This document shows, in pieces, positions 60,081 through 64,000 of a stretch of 64,000 bases of DNA. A program made the position numbers and the translations under genes. The notes beneath the pieces were generated by a model. The model did no database searches. It was not told the DNA's origin and saw nothing but the letters and a program-made list of their open reading frames with translations. The stretch covers positions 21,939,853 to 22,003,852 of the forward strand of contig NC_088296.1 in assembly GCF_032854445.1 (NCBI RefSeq), read 5' to 3'. The stretch is from Liolophura sinensis. Lineage: Eukaryota > Mollusca > Polyplacophora > Chitonida > Chitonidae. Positions within the stretch are counted from its first letter, which is position 1; the number at the start of each line of letters is the position of its first letter.

Positions 60081-60390
60081 ATTACTAACATAAATACTGT
60101 TATTACCGGTATGACCTTTATTAGCACCGTTACATGTACAGCTACCACTACCATTAATATTACTAGTGTTGCTACAACTAACACTATCACTACTACTGCC
60201 ACTGTTGCTACATATACTAGTACCACTACTAATACATATGTATTTCTAATACTAAAGGCTATTTGCACAGACGTTACCGTATGTACTAACATTTCTACCG
60301 CCACAAAATACCACTACAAATATTACTGTTCCTGCCACTTCTACTACTGCAAATGCTACTACAGAACCCTATAATATTTTCACTCTTGGA
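60081..60390. repeat. Degenerate ACT/CTA-rich precursor-like tract
   Basis: Imperfect trinucleotide-like sequence (ACTACTACTGCCAC, GCTACAACTAACAC) similar in composition to the 36-bp array downstream but without strict periodicity. Confidence 0.6.
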
Positions 60391-60403
60391 GTTTCTGTTA
60401 CTT

Positions 60404-60545
60404 GTTCGTGGGACGGTATGTCACCAACCTGTTTATGGTGGCTGTTTTCACCTGTCCTTTGTCCTGTTTCCTCCCACCATAACGCTGGTCGCCGTCCTAT
60501 AAGTGAACTATTCTTGCACATCATCAATAAATAAATAAATAAATT
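60404..60545 (+). mobile_element. SINE family A, truncated, at the left edge of the 36-bp array
   Basis: CCAACCTGTTTATGGTGGCT through CTGGTCGCCGTCCTATAAGT to an (AATA)n tail. The 36-bp array starts directly at the tail. Confidence 0.82.
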
Positions 60546-61858
60546 ACTGCCACTACATGTACAATCACTACTACTGCTCTTACTGCCACTACATGTACAA
60601 TCACTACTACTGCCCTTACTGCCACTACATGTACAATCACTACTACTGCCCTTACTGCCACTACATGTACAATCACTACTACTGGTCTTACTGCCACTAC
60701 ATGTACAATCACTGCTACTGCTCTTACTGCCACTACATGTACAATCACTACTACTGCCCTTACTGCCACTACATGCACAATCACTACTACTGCTCTTACT
60801 GTCACTACATGTGCAATCACTACTACTGCCTTTACTGTCACTACATGTACAATCACTACTACTGCCCTTACTGCCACTACATGTACAATCACTACTACTG
60901 CCCTTACTGCCACTACATGTACAATCACTACTACTGCTCTTACTGCCACTACATGTACAATCACCACTACTGCTCTTACTGCCACTACATGTACAATCAC
61001 CACTACTGCCCTTACTGCTACTACATGTACAATCACTACTACTGCCCTTACTGTCACTACATGTACAATCACTACTACTGCCCTTACTGCCACTACATGT
61101 ACAATCACTACTACTGCCCTTACTGCCACTACATGTACAATCACTACTACTGCTCTTACTGCCACTACATGTACAATCACTGCTACTGCTCTTACTGCCA
61201 CTACATGTACAATCACTACTACTGCCCTTACTGCCACTACATGCACAATCACTACTACTGCTCTTACTGTCACTACATGTGCAATCACCGCTACTGCCCT
61301 TACTGTCACTACATGTACAATCACCACTACTGCCCTTACTGCTACTACATGTACAATCACTACTACTGCTCTTACTGTCACTACATGTACAATCACTACT
61401 ACTGCCCTTACTGCCACTACATGTACAATCACTGCTACTGCCCTTACTGCCACTACATGTACAATCACTACTACTGCTCTTACTGCCACTACATGTACAA
61501 TCACTACTACTGCCCTTACTGCCACTACATGCACAATCACTACTACTGCCCTTACTGCTACTACATGTACAATCACTACTACTGCCCTTACTGTCACTAC
61601 ATGTACAATCATTACTACTGCCCTTACTGCCACTACATGTACAATCACTACTACTGCCCTTACTGCCACTACATGTACAATCACTACTACTGCCCTTACT
61701 GCCACTACATGTACAATCACTGCTACTGCTCTTACTGCCACTACATGTACAATCACTGCTACTGCTCTTACTGTCACTACATGTACAATCACTACTACTG
61801 CCCTTACTGTCACTACATGTGCAATCACCGCTACTGCTGTTACTGCTACTACATCTGT
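60546..61858. repeat. 36-bp tandem array, about 36 units, higher-order structured
   Basis: Unit CACTACATGTACAATCAC TACTACTGCCCTTACTGC. A marked block starting at 60,707 recurs at 61,175, exactly 468 bases or 13 units later, including the ATGCACAATC and ATGTGCAATC variants. Another match is offset by 540 bases or 15 units. Because the unit is a multiple of three and low in T(A/G)A words, at least two plus frames and one minus frame stay open for 350-438 codons. These are not evidence of coding. Confidence 0.97.
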
Positions 61859-61865
61859 GACTGGT

Positions 61866-62038
61866 CCAGCTAATGCTAGCTTCCTCTCCGGCCTAACGTG
61901 GGAAAGTCTGTCAGCAACCGTAGGTTCCCTCCGGGCTCAGCCCGGTTTCCCCCCACAATAATGCTGGCTGCCGTCGTATAAATGAAATATTCTTGAGTAC
62001 GGCGTAAACTCCAATGGAACAAATAAATTAAATAAATG
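61866..62038 (+). mobile_element. SINE family A, truncated, at the right edge of the 36-bp array
   Basis: Starts at CAGCTAATGCTAGCTTCCTC and ends TTGAGTACGGCGTAAACTCC plus an (AAAT)-like tail. ACT-rich sequence resumes after it (62,043-62,110), so it lies within the original tract. Confidence 0.9.
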
Positions 62039-62339
62039 TTGCGACCACTACCATTACTACTACCAGTGCTACTTCACAACAACAACAACTACTACTACAT
62101 CACTGGAAGTACTAGTACTGCAGATATGAAATAGGCAAAGCCAAGGTGTGCACCCAGTGAATTACTTAACCTAGTAAATTATGGACACTGTGTGCTAACA
62201 ATACAATGTACATGTATACATTGATCTGCAAATTACTCTCACTAATTATGTATATGTAAAATTTGCAAGAGCTTGGTCCATTAGCTGATACCTCTTTCTT
62301 GCCTGATAAGGTTGCCCTTGGCTACTCCCTAACCCTGAT

Positions 62340-63115
62340 AAGCTATACTGGAGGTATATATTACTTGAGGTACATCAGAGGTGTACCACTGAGGTGTATG
62401 ATATCTGATCTGAAGTGTATGTGAAGGTGTATCTGAGGGTCTGCAAATTATGGATATTAATACCTCAAGTATATCTATAGTACACCTTAGTGAATGTTTA
62501 CCCTGGAAAGAACAGGTAAAAGAACTGAATGTCTGAGGTGTGCCCGAGGTATATGCTTATCGGTGGATGTTACCTGAGTGTAACGTGACAGATTCTGCAG
62601 CAGAAAGCATCAGTCAGTGCATAATTGGGTTTATTTTTCCACAGTCTAGACATCCACATTTTTAGAGGCAGTCATCTTGGAATAATTGAGGGGAAAATAT
62701 TTTCATGCTTTCTTGCTTATATTTATTAAGTGAACATTTTTATTTTTGCAGATGCACAAACATTTGTAACTTTGTAGTCACCATTTTGTCAGAAATAAAA
62801 TGTCAAAATCTGATTTCTTATTTTAGAACTTTCCATATCTCTAAGGTGTACCTGAGATACATCATTTATTTTTTTTCAACTTTCAAAGTTTCTGTGGTGC
62901 ACCTGAGGTATATCTTTTAAGCGTTTATTTTTTTTCAAAGCTGCCGAAGTGTATCTGAGGTACATTATCTCGTATTCAAAAAGTGTTCCGAGCTCCTGAG
63001 GTATATCTGAGGTATATGCATATGACTGAGGTATACCTCATCTATGCCTCACACTGAGGTGTACACTGGGTGTTCACCCTCATATGTGCCTCACACCGAG
63101 GTGTAATCCTCAATT
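62340..63115. repeat. Decayed minisatellite rich in CTGAGGTATA
   Basis: Irregular repetition of TGAGGTGTA/TGAGGTATA with spacing of roughly 15-40 bases, interrupted by AT-rich sequence at 62,590-62,830. The GAGGTATA core is also seen in the 24-bp array at 36 kb. Confidence 0.6.
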
Positions 63116-64000
63116 CTATAAGGGTGCTAGCTGCTGCTTAGTCAGTCAAGGTGAAAATTAAAAAAATGAGATATGGTAATTAAGTTAAGTATAAAGGGGT
63201 TCTTCACTCTTACGCCACTCATATTAAGTGTACCCTTGATATACGTGAGTATTTTCAAATGTTCAGATTTGTGCTTGACTAGTTCTGTTCAACACTTGCA
63301 TATTTTCCAACATTGTGTAATTATAGTGTAAGGTGGTACTGGCTTATTTATCTTCAGTCACACGAGTCTAGTCAACATATTCAATGCTATGAACTATAGA
63401 ATTTCCAAAAATCACAAGCATGGTGCCTTATATGTATATGTCCGGCCCATTGTATCTTTTAATTTACACCTATGAGAATGGAAAGAGAACTATAAAACTC
63501 ATTGTTTTATATTAAGGAATTGTCTGTGAAATCTATTAGGTATGCCGTAATTCAGATTTGTGTGTGTACTCTCAATGTGATAGGAATTATTTTATTAAGT
63601 TCAGTATAAACAAAATATAGTTGAGTAATAATTTGCTGAAATATCACACACCATGTAAGTTGGTTGTATACATGGAGAAAATTGGAATACCTGGGGTAAA
63701 CAACCGCCATTTGACAAGTCATTAAGACTAACTTTACCGTAGCAAAATCGCAACAGTTGGTCAAGAGTTACCTCCCTTACGATAGCTTGTCGATTTCAGT
63801 TTACTTTAACGACATTCACGTAGTATAAAAACACAACGCTATTGTTGGATTTTCGGTACAGGGGAACAATGTAATTCAAAAGACTCAATAAACTGTGAAG
63901 TAAAACTCCTATCAATTAGTCAGATAATAACAACATCCCTGCTATATATGATGCCACTTATAAAATTTATATTGCTTTCATAATACGTGCACAGAAACAG
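63116..64000. other. Right end of window, nothing recognised
   Basis: AT-rich unique sequence. Short frames show no domain. Confidence 0.5.

Overview
The window is animal nuclear DNA. Coding capacity is low, introns follow GT-AG, and dispersed and tandem repeats dominate. The commonest repeat is a tRNA-derived SINE whose 3' tail reads TTGAGTACGGCGTAAAACAC plus (AAAT)n. A second SINE family ends in TTGTTGAGTACGACGTTAAAC plus (ACTC)n. I associate such elements with lophotrochozoan genomes, most likely a mollusc, but the window cannot fix the species. There are no rRNA genes, no credible functional tRNA genes and no bacterial features. Most open frames are chance or repeat-derived.

Layout. 1-18,345 is a large tandem/higher-order repeat: unit 1 (1-7,500), an older diverged partial copy (8,150-9,578), unit 2 (9,579-17,325) and a partial third copy (17,326-18,345). 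Inside it are ~205-bp tandem monomers and an inverted GGACGTTCC-containing motif. 19,427-21,536 is a five-exon gene for a small type I membrane protein with a divergent Ig-like ectodomain and two duplicated hinge exons (gene A). SINEs crowd its 3' end. 22-33 kb holds SINEs, an old duplication and a decayed minisatellite, with no convincing gene. 33.9-37.6 kb has a 73-bp and a 24-bp minisatellite. 37,908-38,708 is a broken MFS transporter (nodulin-like type). 39,928-42,345 is a dead non-LTR retrotransposon with RNase H. 44,975-47,230 is a 34-bp minisatellite. 49,357-50,354 is a second Ig-V gene (gene B), preceded by one orphan transmembrane exon (47,509) and followed by three more (51,934, 54,058, 55,613). 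All these exons use phase-1 boundaries. 58.6-62 kb contains 36/35-bp arrays, and 62.3-63.1 kb a diverged minisatellite.

The most interesting signal is the set of small Ig-V membrane receptors built from phase-1 exons, with a duplicated hinge exon and several spare transmembrane exons. This is the architecture expected of fast-evolving immune or self-recognition receptors. That role is inference; the exon structure is read directly from the sequence. All counts and similarities were judged by eye, with no alignment software.
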